A stretch of DNA of 64,000 bases from Gavia stellata (lineage: Eukaryota > Chordata > Aves > Gaviiformes > Gaviidae). The translations under genes were made by a program, and so were the position numbers. Below, piece after piece: positions 23,401 to 34,308 of the stretch. The DNA lies in NCBI RefSeq assembly GCF_030936135.1, contig NC_082598.1:12528687-12592686 (forward strand). Direction: 5' to 3'. Numbering within the stretch: position 1 is the stretch's first letter; the number at the start of each line of letters is the position of its first letter. The notes beneath the pieces were generated by a model that saw only the letters and a program-made list of their open reading frames with translations, did not search any database and had not been told where the DNA came from.

Positions 23401-25915
23401 CTGTTTGTCTACTTTGCTGCTGTTGCACAGGAGTGAAATTACTGCCTTTTGCCTTTTAGATGTTAATAACTAAAACACGGATCTTTTTTTTTCTCTGAAC
23501 TCATCCTGTTGTTGTGGTTAGTGAAACCCATCAGAAGGATTGGGACTTGGTTTTTTTACCATGGGAAAAGTGTGCAAGGTCTGGCCTAAAGGTAGATAAA
23601 AAAACCAGCTGCATGACGAGACACGGCGCAACTGTTAGGCAAGGGGGAATGTGAGGATTATTGTTGAAGGGACTGCTGAAAGAAAGAGATATTTCATGGG
23701 AGAGAGGGAGGTTGCTTGGCAGGGAGAAGGGAGGCTGTTCCAAACATATGAGGCAGCGTAACCAGATGTAGAAAACCTGGATAATGTGCAGAAAACAGAA
23801 AGTGGCCAAGGGGAAAGAAAACCATGGAGGTAAATTTTCCCCGAGATCTTGTAGGTAAGTTTGTCTAGCACAGTCTGTGTTCCAAAGAGGTGCAAGGGTG
23901 ATCGCATAGAAGAGGAAAGGTGCTGGAGCAGCCTGCAAGAAAGGTGCTGGCAGCAGTTTATTAGTTTTTGTTAAACACATGTTTTCTGGTTTCATGATAA
24001 ATTCAAAGCACATCTATAATTAAAATGAAATCTCTGTAACGTACGAGTATTGGCTGTATATCCTGGTTGCAGTGAATTAGTTGAGCATCACTGAAACCAT
24101 GAGAACTACACCAGATAAGGACCCAAAGTTTCTAATCAGGTTTTTTTTCTATTTTGTTGTGAGGGGAATTTGCTTATTTGTTTATTTTATTCTGTATCTT
24201 TAGAATATAAATGTAGATTAATGTTTGTTTTGTTTGGTGAGGGAAATTGAATTTTAAGTCCAAGTTTTGTATTCAGACAGGTAGTATATAAAAATCCCAG
24301 TGTTTGTAAGAATCTGCATTTTTTAAGGCAAAGGTTTCTGCTAGAATTTTGTACTCTAAAGAAATATCCCAGCAAACAGAATTAAGAGTGCTGTAGTCCG
24401 CTTTGGTGTCCGGCCTCTCACTTCATCTTTCTGTGGATCCAGCTCACCGTGAGTCTTCAGAATAACTGTTGGTAGTATGAGAAATACGGAGTTTTCTTTA
24501 AAACCTTGTGCAGTATCCAGTATTTAACGTTTCAGGGATCTGACTGTGCATTTTGAAGGCTACCATGAAGAAATAACTTCACTAATTTCAGTGATTCTGT
24601 CCATCTTATGACACATGATACAGTCAGTAATTAAAATGATGTATCACTTACTGATTTTTAAAGGAGGACTTCATGGTTTGTGTTTCATGCCATGAAATGC
24701 TCAAGTCTTTTGAAATGTAAAATTGTTTTCTGCCTGATCAGTGCTGGAGGCAAAAACCACCATGTATCAGTACTCCAGTTATTGAAAATATTTGGCTTTA
24801 CAGTTAGTGTATTTCATATGGTTCACTGCGTGGCTGTTGGTGACATGGTGACAACTTCTTACATCATATTTGTGGGGTCTAAATCCGTCCATGAAAAGTC
24901 TTCCAGAGTGTTTTGCCAGGGCAGTGAACCTCACATGCTGCATTTCTTTAAAGCTATCACAGGCACCTCCAGCATTATGGTAGAATATTTAAATGAGGAA
25001 GTTTCTGCATATTTTTAAAGCTGGCAGTATGAGATTTGTAACCAAACAGCATTTTGAATTCCAGCACAGTCCTTGTCTCAACTGGCAAAATATCTGTTGA
25101 CTTACTGAACCAGCTTATCACTAGTGTGTTCTTTAGCACCTCTTATTTTCTAACAAATATGTAAAAATGCACTTTTTTGACTTCTAATTCTCCTATTTTA
25201 AGGAAATATAACTTCATTTATGGGACCTAAATTTTCATAGATTTCTTAAAGGTGCTTGCTAACTATCTGCTGTTAGAGAGAAAGTGTAACCTTCCCTTAC
25301 AAACACATTTATGGTGACAAAAATGGGGCCTTGAAGGTTGCTCTGTGGAGCTCCATTAGCAAGTGTGAATTCCACTCTTGGCTGATCCCTTCCCTCTAGT
25401 TAGTGTGTTTGCTGTGGCCCTCCTTTGGAGCAGTCTCTGTCCAAGCCCAGAGGCACCTGGACCAAGTCCCGGCTCCCAGCACTCACTGTGCCGGTTGTCA
25501 CAGTGGGGTTACGTAGGGAACCTTTGGTCAGTCTTATCTGGCACGATGTAGAGGTGCGCAGAGTGAAGGAACTGAAAGGAGTAATTTGCCTCTGGGTAGC
25601 TGAGCTTGACTTTTTTTTTTTTTATGGTCAGAAGCTATAAAATTAAAAGTTTATTTCATTTTCCTGTCTGTGTAGTAATCATGAAGGAGAACTAGAAAGA
25701 GCAGAAATCAGAGAGACATTGATGTATTTCAGAGAATTAACTTGAGGGCTACAAGGGACAAAGGGAATTGAAATTCCCCATTTTAGAATTACAACTTTCC
25801 TACTTTGTCACAGCTAGCTGAATCCACTGTTGAAATGCATATATTGCTGTTTTCAATAGGGAACATATTTCATAGTTACATTTTCGGATCATGTGTGTCA
25901 GAGACAGGTCCACGT
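23401..25915. other. Non-coding sequence without recognised features
   Basis: The longest open frame (160 codons, minus strand, 23531-24013) has no recognisable domain and lies in purine-rich + strand DNA, where minus-strand stops are depleted. I see no RNA gene or named repeat. Confidence 0.45.
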
Positions 25916-25988
25916 GGACTTGGTTGGACTTGATGATCTTACAGATCTCTTCCAACCCTAGTGATTCTGTGATTCTGTGATTCTGTGA
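25916..25988 (+). mobile_element. CR1 LINE 3' terminal stub (73 bp)
   Basis: It contains GGACTTGATGATCTTACAGA, then TCTTCCAACCCTAGTG and three ATTCTGTG units (25964-25987). It is a very short 5'-truncated insertion. It lies about 310 bp upstream of the longer CR1 at 26300 in the same orientation, but each has its own 3' terminus, so these are two insertions. Confidence 0.92.
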
Positions 25989-26299
25989 AGTGAATGGTAC
26001 ACCAAAGAAGTTCAGCAAAGTGATACAAGTTGTGTGTGTGCATGCTGGAGAAAAAGCTTTGAAGGCATAGCTTCGGAGGAGAGCTGTTCCACGTCACCCA
26101 TTGATGGATTTGCTTAGCATATAGGCTCTGCCACCAGCCCTATCTGTGTCTCACCAAACAGTAGGTCCTCACTTTCATTACCTGCCTGGTGCCTCAAACC
26201 CTGCCTTCTATTTTCCACTGCAGACTGGTGTCAGATCTGATGCCAGCACACAATTCCACTGCAAGGGGCTAAGTAGCGAATACTGTATTATTATTGTTA
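25989..26299. other. Spacer between two CR1 insertions
   Basis: Non-repetitive sequence. An open frame that continues into the CR1 ORF begins here at 26146, but the first 52 or so codons lie outside the element and look random. Confidence 0.5.
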
Positions 26300-26932
26300 A
26301 TATGAGCCAGCAGTGTGCCCATGTGGCCAAGAAGGCCAACAGCATCCTGGCCTGTATCAGAAACAGTGTGGCCAGCAGCAGCAGGGAGGTGATCGTGCCC
26401 CTGTACTCAGCTCTGGTGAGGCCGCACCTCAAATACTGTGTTCAGATTTGGGCCCCTCACAACAAGAAGGAGATTGAGGTGCTGGAGCGTGTCCAGAGAA
26501 GGGCGACGAAGCTGGTGAGGGGTCTGGAGCACAAGTCTTATGAGGGGTGGCTGAGGGAACTGGGGTTGTTCAGTCTGGAGAAGAGGAGGCTGAGGGGAGA
26601 CCTCATCGCTCTCTGCAGCTACCTGAAAGGGGATTGCAGAGAGGTGGGTGTTGGTCTCTTCTCCCAAGTGACGAGTGGTAGGACAAGAGGAAATGGCCTC
26701 AAGTTGCACCAGGGGAGGTTCATGCTGGATATTAGGAAAAATTTCTTTACTGAGAGAGTGGTGAAGCACTGGAACAGGCTGCCCAGGGTGGTGGTGGAGT
26801 CACCATCCCTGGAGGTGTTCAAGGAACATGTGGACATGGCATTATGGGACATGGTTTAGTGGGCATCGTGGTGTTGGGTTGATGGCTGGACTTGATGATC
26901 TTTTCCAACCTTAGTGATTCTGTGATTCTGTG
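26300..26932 (+). mobile_element. CR1 LINE, 5'-truncated, with an open ORF2 C-terminus
   Basis: The element runs from about ATGAGCCAGCAGTGTGCCCA (26302) to two ATTCTGTG units at 26917-26932. An unbroken frame from 26302 to 26859 encodes the C-terminal 185 residues of CR1 ORF2, recognisable by [31 protein letters not shown] and the final [10 protein letters not shown] block. The catalytic reverse-transcriptase motifs and the endonuclease lie upstream of the truncation and are absent, so it cannot move by itself. The lack of stops or frameshifts suggests a relatively young copy compared with the one at 54480. Confidence 0.95.
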
Positions 26933-29743
26933 TGTGAGTCTGTGATTATTATTATTACATTATATGTGCTTCTTTGTGAACACTTCATTTACTGTTATCA
27001 TCTTGACTGTGTCTTGTTTTCTGAGCTTGTTTCAATGTGTTAATTTCCAGTTCTCCATAAAACCATGTCCTGGGACAACTTTTCTCAGACATTGTTCCTT
27101 TTTGAGCATCAAATTATGAAAAGCTGTTTTAGATGGGTGCTTGTGAGGGAGGGCTGGGTGAAAGAAGATGCTTGATGCAGGATATTCTCCTTTAAGATCC
27201 CGTACATTTGCAACTGCTTCTCCCTTTGGTCTCTAAAAGTCTTATGTTGGAGATGTAGCAAAGCCCACTTTCTGGCCTGGAAAATCTGTCCAAGGGTACA
27301 GACTAATTAACTGGGAAGTTTTATGGTGATATTTATCACGATGGTGGGATTTTATGAAATTTCAGTTGCATTTATGTCCTTATTCAAAACAGAGGTCTAG
27401 GAATGAGTCAACATGCATAGGAGGGAGAAGGTGGTGATTTCAGGGCACCTGTTTGTGTGCCCTCCAGATTTTTGAACGAGGCAAAGAATTGCAGCAGAGA
27501 AAGGATACTCTTGTTTTTCTGGCAGTCTAGCATTGCTTTAGAGGACTGGATCCTCTGTGGTTTCAGTATTGCATGATGAGCCAAGCATTTTAGACTTGAC
27601 TTCCCAGGAGGCTGACAGTGACCAGGTATTCCTCATTCCCTACCCATGGAAATCAAGGTCCTGTGAGCCACCTGATAGAAGTGCGGAGCACTCCTAATCA
27701 GCTGGTGTCCAGGAGAGCTGGGCCTGCATGAGTCACGTTCTGCATGGTTTCAAGCACTTTGAAAAATTGGGTATTTCAAACAAGATCCAGAATCAGGAGC
27801 TCCTTCTATCTCTACTCTTTCTTTATCTTTGTTCCTTATCTAAAATGAGGTGATACTGCCTGTGCAATTGTGCTTTGTAGCAAACTTCATTTGTGAATCA
27901 CTTGGACAATCTAAGGGTAAATGCCATTGAAAAGCTCATAAGGAAAGTAATATTTCTGCATTCCATGCAACACGTAAAAGAGTGTGAAGTCCCTAAGGCC
28001 CAGAGCCACGCCTGGATAAGGAACAGCGTGCACAAGATATTAAATAACTGCTATATATATATCCATGATATTCACAGTGTTCAAGCATTTTTTGCCATGA
28101 AGGATTTGTTGAAACCTTGTGGAGCATTGTCTACAGATTTTTTTGAAAAATAAGATTTCCATTTTTCTGTTAATGGTTCTTCACCTATGGGGCTTGAGTT
28201 TCAAAGCCACCTTCAGCTCTAGTATTTTTCTGTTGACTACGATCTACCTCTCACATAACGAAATTCTCCAAAATAAGAATAAGGGTGACAGTAAAAGAGG
28301 CAGATGCTTCTTGGGGCACTGGTGTGAGGTGGGGCATGATGTATTTTCCACTTGAAGAGAGATTTCAGCTCTCACCATTCTACTCTCTATCAGTGTAAAT
28401 TATGTTTCTTTGGTCTTATTTTCTTAAGATAAATCTGTATCAATGTGTACATCTCTTTAAAGACATTTTTAAAAGCCTGACAGGAAAAGCAGAACATGCA
28501 TCTCTCCTTGGGAAGAGCATCAGACAATAAGCAATGTATGGTAGAAGTTACTCATTGCATAGAGGGCCCAGCAGTGAGAACAATGGTGTAAAATAGTGGT
28601 GTAGGATACAAAGAAAAAGCGGGTTTTTTTCCATCTTCACATACAAATCTGAGAATTTCTGGATCTGTTCTTATAAAACACAATATTATCTCATTTCTGG
28701 CTTTAAATTAGCTGCAAACTGGAAGCCTAGAGCACCAGATTCACAGAGTGCAAACTATTCTTGGATTGTACTGCGCATATGGCTGGCATGAACAGACTCG
28801 GGACTTCTTGGTGTTTGACATGTGTAATAACAATTGTATTGCTTAATACGAAAGACACCAAATGCTACTCTGCAGTTCCTACCATTGCCATATTTGTATT
28901 TCTTTGTCATTGTTTTACTATTCTGTTTTTCCATTCCATTACCTTCATTAACTTGCTGTCTCACATTTCTGCTGGATATGTAATTATTCATAACTTTGAA
29001 AGAAATCCTAACCTAAAACCAAATCTGTGTGCAGCTGATGAACCGGGTGAAGAACTCACAAGGTGTACCGCAACGTTTCGCTTTCTTTCTGCTACCGCAG
29101 GTTATCTGCCTCAGTGTGTCTCAGCCTTAACTGAGCCCCATCTCCTCCTGGGACCTGGAGTCTGGGGCAGCCTTTCACCTCCTACCGCAGATTTTCTGTC
29201 TCCTTTTTGCATCATGAGGGAACTGCTTTTCTTTTGTGGAATCGGAGCCCGTTTATTAATTCTGCAGTGGCTGCTTATCTTTTGTGGTTTGGAGTAATGG
29301 AGGAGTTGAGCTAATGCAGGAGCCAGCAAGCAAGACCTGGAATGTCTTGTCCTGATGAGATGATGTCATTTGGAGATGGTTAAATGGAAGGAACTTCCCA
29401 TTTTCTGCCCTAGTAGGGTAATGGGAGTCTGGAATGAAAACTCAACCTGAATGCCCACGGTGAGCACAGAGACAGGAGGGTGAGAGTCTTGCCCAGGCTG
29501 CTGGGCATGCAGTTGGAGTGAAATCCATGTTCTTTTGCTTTACAAGGTATGTTACATTTATTTTGGGAACAAAAGAAACCTCATGTGGAAAATATACTTT
29601 CAGAGAAAGCCTTCAGCAACTTGAAAAAGTCCACTGTAAGTTTCTGTAGTTAGTTATCAGCAATTTTTTTTTAACATATTTTGAGTTCAATGTAGACAAT
29701 TAATACATAAAGAAAAATAAATGCCTGTAATACTAATTACTAA
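26933..29743. other. Non-coding sequence without recognised features
   Basis: A 178-codon open frame at 28761-29297 (+) has hydrophobic stretches but no recognisable family, no splice support and a composition that looks like translated intron. Small ATT repeats flank the CR1 end near 26940. Confidence 0.45.
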
Positions 29744-29899
29744 TTTTTTCTTTTTTCTTTTTGCCTTTTTCTTTTTGCCTTTTTCTTTTTCTTTTCTACT
29801 TTCTTTGTTCTTTTGTTTCTTTCTTTTCCTCTTCTTTCTTTTTTCTCTTTTTTATTTCTTTTTTCTTTCTTTTTTCTTTTTTTCTTTTTTAATTTTTCT
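29744..29899 (+). repeat. 156-bp polypyrimidine (T-rich, CT) tract
   Basis: Nearly all bases are T or C, with T predominating, broken only by a few G and A bases. A 14-bp unit (TTTTTCTTTTTGCC) is duplicated near its start. Such tracts form low-complexity open frames on both strands that are not genes and can adopt triplex (H-DNA) structure. Confidence 0.93.
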
Positions 29900-31112
29900 A
29901 TGAGTCTGTGAACTTGCTTAAAAGGAGGCATTCCTCTCCAAAGTCTGTGGCAGTGCTTAAACACTGGTTTGGACTTTAAAAAATAAACTCTTTATCCATC
30001 TGCCTTATGCTAATGGATTACACTCCTGCATTGCTGTCACTCATTGCACGTCTGTAGCTGATTGAGTAGGATTTTTGGCAGCTTGTTTCTTGTCCAAACA
30101 TTCCTTAATGCTTTCCCACCTCTTGCTTTATCGCCCAAGTATTGCAACAGCAGCATTTGGAGCTCTGATAGCTTTTTCGGAAAGCTGGTTTTGTAAAAGC
30201 CAATTCCTTGAAAACTGAAGCAGAAGGAAGAAAGGAAAAGAGGAATACATGTGGGTTGTGGCTGAAATGATCCCTTGACACTCATTGAGGTTGATCATAA
30301 ATATGCATGAGACAGGAGGAGTTTTTAGTAGCTGTGTTTTGCCTCTCTTGCCCCAAGCTGTCTGGCAAGAGAGCTTGTGACAGTCTGGGGACCTCCAAAT
30401 TTTAAACAAAAGATTATTGTTATGAGTTTTTAGAGAGGCTTAAATATCATTATTTTTATGTTAAAACACTCAGGTGGCAATCCTTGGATGTGTTTTACTT
30501 GTTCCATGCTAATTCTTCATCTTTAGGGCTTCATCTGCGATTTAGGGTTCACCCCTTTTTCATACACTTTGACCATTCCTTCCTGTAATACCATGGACCC
30601 CCATCAGAGATGATCATCTCTACTTTCTGGAGCAAGTCTTGAGCGTACTTAACAGGTAGAGTTCATCACGCCTCATACACCATCATTAATAGGACAGTAA
30701 AGAAAGGCCAGTGCAACCAGGAGAAAACTCTTCTAGTGAAAAGTCTTGTCTTTTCACTCTGTGTTCTTCAAACAGCATGCCTTTTCATATCTTTCTTGGA
30801 TAGGATTTTGATAAAGTTTTCAAATATGTCACCTAGTTCCTGGTAGCATATTGAAGGAAGTAAAATTTTTTCCTAGTGCTTAAATATACTACTGCTGCCT
30901 GCTTACAGATTTTGTGTATTTCTGTGCGAAATTCTTTGCCTAGATAATGATAATGTAGTCATCAGAAGAACTTTTTTGTTAATTACTGGATTTTTGTAAC
31001 TGCATTATAGGATTGAGTGGAAGCAAGCCAAAGTGGTTTTGTGTTTTTCTTCATAGTTTAAAGATTTTTATCTCCTGGTGGCTCTATATTCTTCATAATG
31101 TCTCTGATATTT
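29900..31112. other. Non-coding sequence without recognised features
   Basis: No exon, RNA gene or named repeat is supported. Confidence 0.5.
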
Positions 31113-31201
31113 CACAGAATCACAGAGTCACAGAATCACTAAGGTTGGAAAAGACCTGTAGGATCATCAAGTCCAACCATCAACCAACACCACCATGCCC
31201 A
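31113..31201 (-). mobile_element. CR1 LINE 3' terminal stub, antisense (89 bp)
   Basis: On the + strand it begins CACAGAATCACAGAGTCACAGAAT (three units of the reversed 8-bp end; the middle one is mutated), followed by AAGGTTGGAAAAGACCTG, GATCATCAAGTCCAACCA and CACCACCATGCCCA. This is the reverse complement of the same 3' end seen at 26.9 kb, severely 5'-truncated. Confidence 0.93.
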
Positions 31202-31851
31202 TTTATATCTCTATAAAATACAGACATTTCCCCAGCAGTATTTTGTTATGAGCTTTTTAATAAAATATTCAAATGATGACATCCAAAACTAAGGATGATG
31301 ACAGTATTTCAATAGAAATGGGTATAAACATGCAGTTCACACTCTGTTTTTGATTCAAAACTAGATCGTGTGACTGGTTTCTCCACTGTTGCTTGTGTAC
31401 CCAAATGCCAATGAGGCTTCTTTGGCAGGGCGGGAGAGTCCATCTGTTTCAAGAAGGTTTTACACATGGGATCTTAGTAGGCTTTAATCAGATTTTGAAA
31501 CAGAATAATTTTTAATCATTTCAGCCAGCCAGCCATCACCAACTTTAACTTTTTTCTGAAGAAAGTCCCAAAGTATCGTACTGCTTACAGAATACGGAGG
31601 CTTAGATTTTTAATAGGTGAGAACATAGATGCATTGAAATTGGCCCATGTTGTGTATGAGGTGTGAGTTAGAGAACATCTTCTTTATGTAGTACAACACT
31701 GCAGCATGAACATTTTTCAGAGAATAAATACTATTATAGGATTAGGTATGTATTTCATTTAATATAGCCTTGCAATAAACAACCGTAAAGGCAAGGTTAA
31801 GGCTGAGACATCCACTTTGAAAACCTCTTAGTGGTTACCAAATATAGTGCT
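31202..31851. other. Non-coding sequence without recognised features
   Basis: AT-rich DNA with no supported element. Confidence 0.5.
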
Positions 31852-31894
31852 TGTGTGTGTGTGTGCACGCGCATGTGCACGTGCACGTGTGCGC
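31852..31894. repeat. 43-bp alternating purine-pyrimidine tract (TG/CG/CA), Z-DNA candidate
   Basis: A (TG)n run passes into CACGCGCATG, two GTGCAC units and GTGTGCGC without a break in purine-pyrimidine alternation. GC-containing alternation of this length is the classic Z-DNA-forming composition. Confidence 0.9.
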
Positions 31895-34229
31895 TTGTAT
31901 TGGGTTGGATTTGGTTTGAAGCACACCTATTCGCAATACCTGATTTTCATATATAGCTTGAAAATTGGCATCAATATTATCCATAAATCAAATCAATCAG
32001 ATTTGTTTCAGGCAGTTAAATGGGATCCTCCCCATGAAAGTAGGGCTCAAAGTGCTGACATAGATTTTTGGCTTTCCTGGAAGATGTGCTTTAGGTAAAT
32101 ACAAGTCTCTCCACTAACAGAGGAGTAGCTCCTCTAGATGAAATTCTCTGGCCTGTATTGTACAGAAAGTCAGACTGCGTGCTTTCTTCTAGTGGATCTC
32201 ATTGACATGGTCTGTTCTCACCTTTAACATCTGTAAATGACAAACTGGACAGAGAACGGAAGATTTAAGCCCAGAGAAATTTGATTTGGCAATGTGCAAG
32301 GAGCTGATCAAGAGGATTTTCTAAATATTTGAAGCTCAGTTTTAATTCCAATTTCTGTGATAGATTTGTATACTGACATATTTATATACTTGCATTTATA
32401 ATAGACACACAAGCATAGAACTGCATTTACTTTGTGTGGGGTTTGCCTTGTATGGACAAGACAAGAATGAATAAAAATACTTCTTGTCATCCTTCCTGGA
32501 CTTGTTTTTCTTTTTCTTTAAAAGTTCTTCAGCAGATACTAATCAACTGGAAAAGACTTTTGGGTCATTTGTGGTACAGCAAGGTTAAGAGATACTGTAA
32601 TTGCTGTGAGTGACCAAAAAACAATCTGACCATTCTTTTAATGAGCTCATCCTTGTCTTTTCTTCTGGTTTAAGCAGCCTTGAAATCACGTGTGTGATAT
32701 AGCACTGCTCGTCAGGTTTTTTTTAATCAATTGGAAGTGAAAACTTTATATTCTATAAAAATGGTTATAGGCTAGTACCCATAAATGTAGATTTGGAATA
32801 ATTGCATCATCATGCTTTTTCAATCCCAGTTGGTTTTAGTTCTGGTTTGGAACAAAAACTACAGTGTGATGTAATTGCCTTCCTCTGATTATTTTTACCT
32901 TGGTGTATTCCATTGCTGGCTTGTGTATATAGTTTTTATGTGCTGTCCTTTGAAAAACTTTAAAACTCTTGAGATCCAGTCTTGGAAACCCTTCTGGATG
33001 TATCCTTGTTTTTTATTTGTGCGTGGCAATTGCAGCAGCCCATTAGGGGCCTATAATTCCTATTGAGCATAGAATGGACTTCTCATCATTTAATATGGAA
33101 TGTGATTTTGCTGCTCAGTCGAGCTGAAATCTGCTTACTGTTGTGATTACCATCCCTGGGCTCCACCCTGCCTTTCACCACCTGCCACTTACAAGTCATT
33201 CCTTTGGCACTGAGAATACAGCCAAAACTGTCAAATAAATTGGCCCCTGTTTGAGATCCTTCTGATTATTATTCTTATTTTGTGGTGATGTCAGATTTCC
33301 GAGGGCAATCTCTCACTGGAGGAGTATGTTTTTCTTTGGGACTTGCATCACCCTCTCATTTTTAGTCTCCATTTCAGAAGTAATGATTGCTTACTGAAAA
33401 TATGCATTATGTGGATTTTCTATTATTCAATTCCATTACTTTTTGTGAGCACATGATTACATTTCTAGGAAGGAGAAGAGAAGATTCTTTAATCCAGAAA
33501 ATAAGCCAAGGATTGACAACAGGCAAACTTGTTTTCTTCCGAGTACGTACCAACTTATTTGTTACCATCTTAGAAAAAAGAGGTTTCCGTTCCTTATTTG
33601 AATACTTTAAATGCACTTCGTGGCAGTATTTCTGTTCTCTGCTTAAGCAGCAAAAGTACTAAAAGGGAAAAGTGCATTTTTAAGATACATGGAAAGAGTG
33701 TTTCTTACTAGCTGAGAACTGGGTTTCCCTTTTTTCTTTTTGGATATTTGACATCATTGCATATACATGAAGTGAAATTCGGAACGTCCTTCTTTCACAC
33801 TTTGATGTTTGTGATGCTATTAGCTCCCACAAAAGAAAATAAAACCCCAATTTAATGCTGGTAGAAAAATAAGAGAAGCCATGTCTAAGTATTTATGCCT
33901 AGCAATTTACAACAGCTGCTAACAATTTCATTCTGTTGTCGTAGGAACATTTTAAAGTAGCTTTTACAACTGCTTACTTGAAGTCAGTGTCATGTACCTG
34001 TAAGCTTACAAAGGCAGGGAGAGCGAGTCTTCTCCCGTGCTGTATTCCTTTGTGGTGCACTATTAGACGTTTGAACCACAGTGCTGGACGCCAGGCCAAA
34101 TGTAATCAGTTGCAGTGAACATGTTGCTAAGGCAGCGGTTGCGAGATTTTTTAAGCATTGTCTCACTGGTATCAGCTTCATCTTGTCATCCTCTATCTGT
34201 CCTAACTGAGGCTTTTTTTTTTTTTTCAG
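31895..34229. other. Non-coding sequence up to the candidate UTR exon
   Basis: No coding exon is supported. The last 28 bases hold the branch point and polypyrimidine tract of the candidate exon at 34230. A 169-codon minus-strand open frame (33990-34499) spans that exon but has no recognisable domain. Confidence 0.45.
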
Positions 34230-34308
34230 TCCTCTGCTGGGTGCAGTTAAACTGCTTCCAGTAACTTCGGCGGCTTTGTCATTGTAGGTCACTGAACTGT
34301 GGTCGCCA
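34230..34308 (+). other. Candidate AFAP1 5' UTR exon (79 bp, non-coding)
   Basis: The 3' splice site is unusually good: a CTAAC branch-point match at 34202-34206, then 14 Ts and CAG ending at 34229. Downstream, the donor GCCA|GTGAGT (GT at 34309) matches the intronic consensus. The enclosed 79 bases have no ATG and include a locally CpG-rich CTTCGGCGGC. If joined to 37141, the junction reads GTCGCCA|CCATGG, one base away from the full Kozak consensus, and an in-frame TGA at 34293-34295 lies five codons before the ATG. AFAP1 needs an upstream non-coding exon, and this lies 2.8 kb from it on the right strand. No transcript evidence is available to me; it could be a cryptic exon. Confidence 0.45.

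Noticed and set aside
23193..23473. Overlapping open frames on both strands in the GC-rich patch
   Set aside because: High GC suppresses stop codons in all frames; no frame has a recognisable product.
23531..24013. A 160-residue minus-strand open frame
   Set aside because: The + strand here is purine-rich, which depletes stop codons on the minus strand; no domain or homologue is recognised.
26407..26852. Antisense open frames within the CR1 at 26.3-26.9 kb
   Set aside because: They are mirror images of the CR1 ORF2 coding sequence on the other strand.
28761..29297. A 178-residue + strand open frame with hydrophobic stretches
   Set aside because: No recognisable family, no splice or promoter context, and its length is within chance expectation for 64 kb; it is best read as intron sequence.
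29721..29964. Phe-rich and Lys/Glu-rich open frames on opposite strands
   Set aside because: Both are translations of the polypyrimidine tract and have no biological meaning as proteins.
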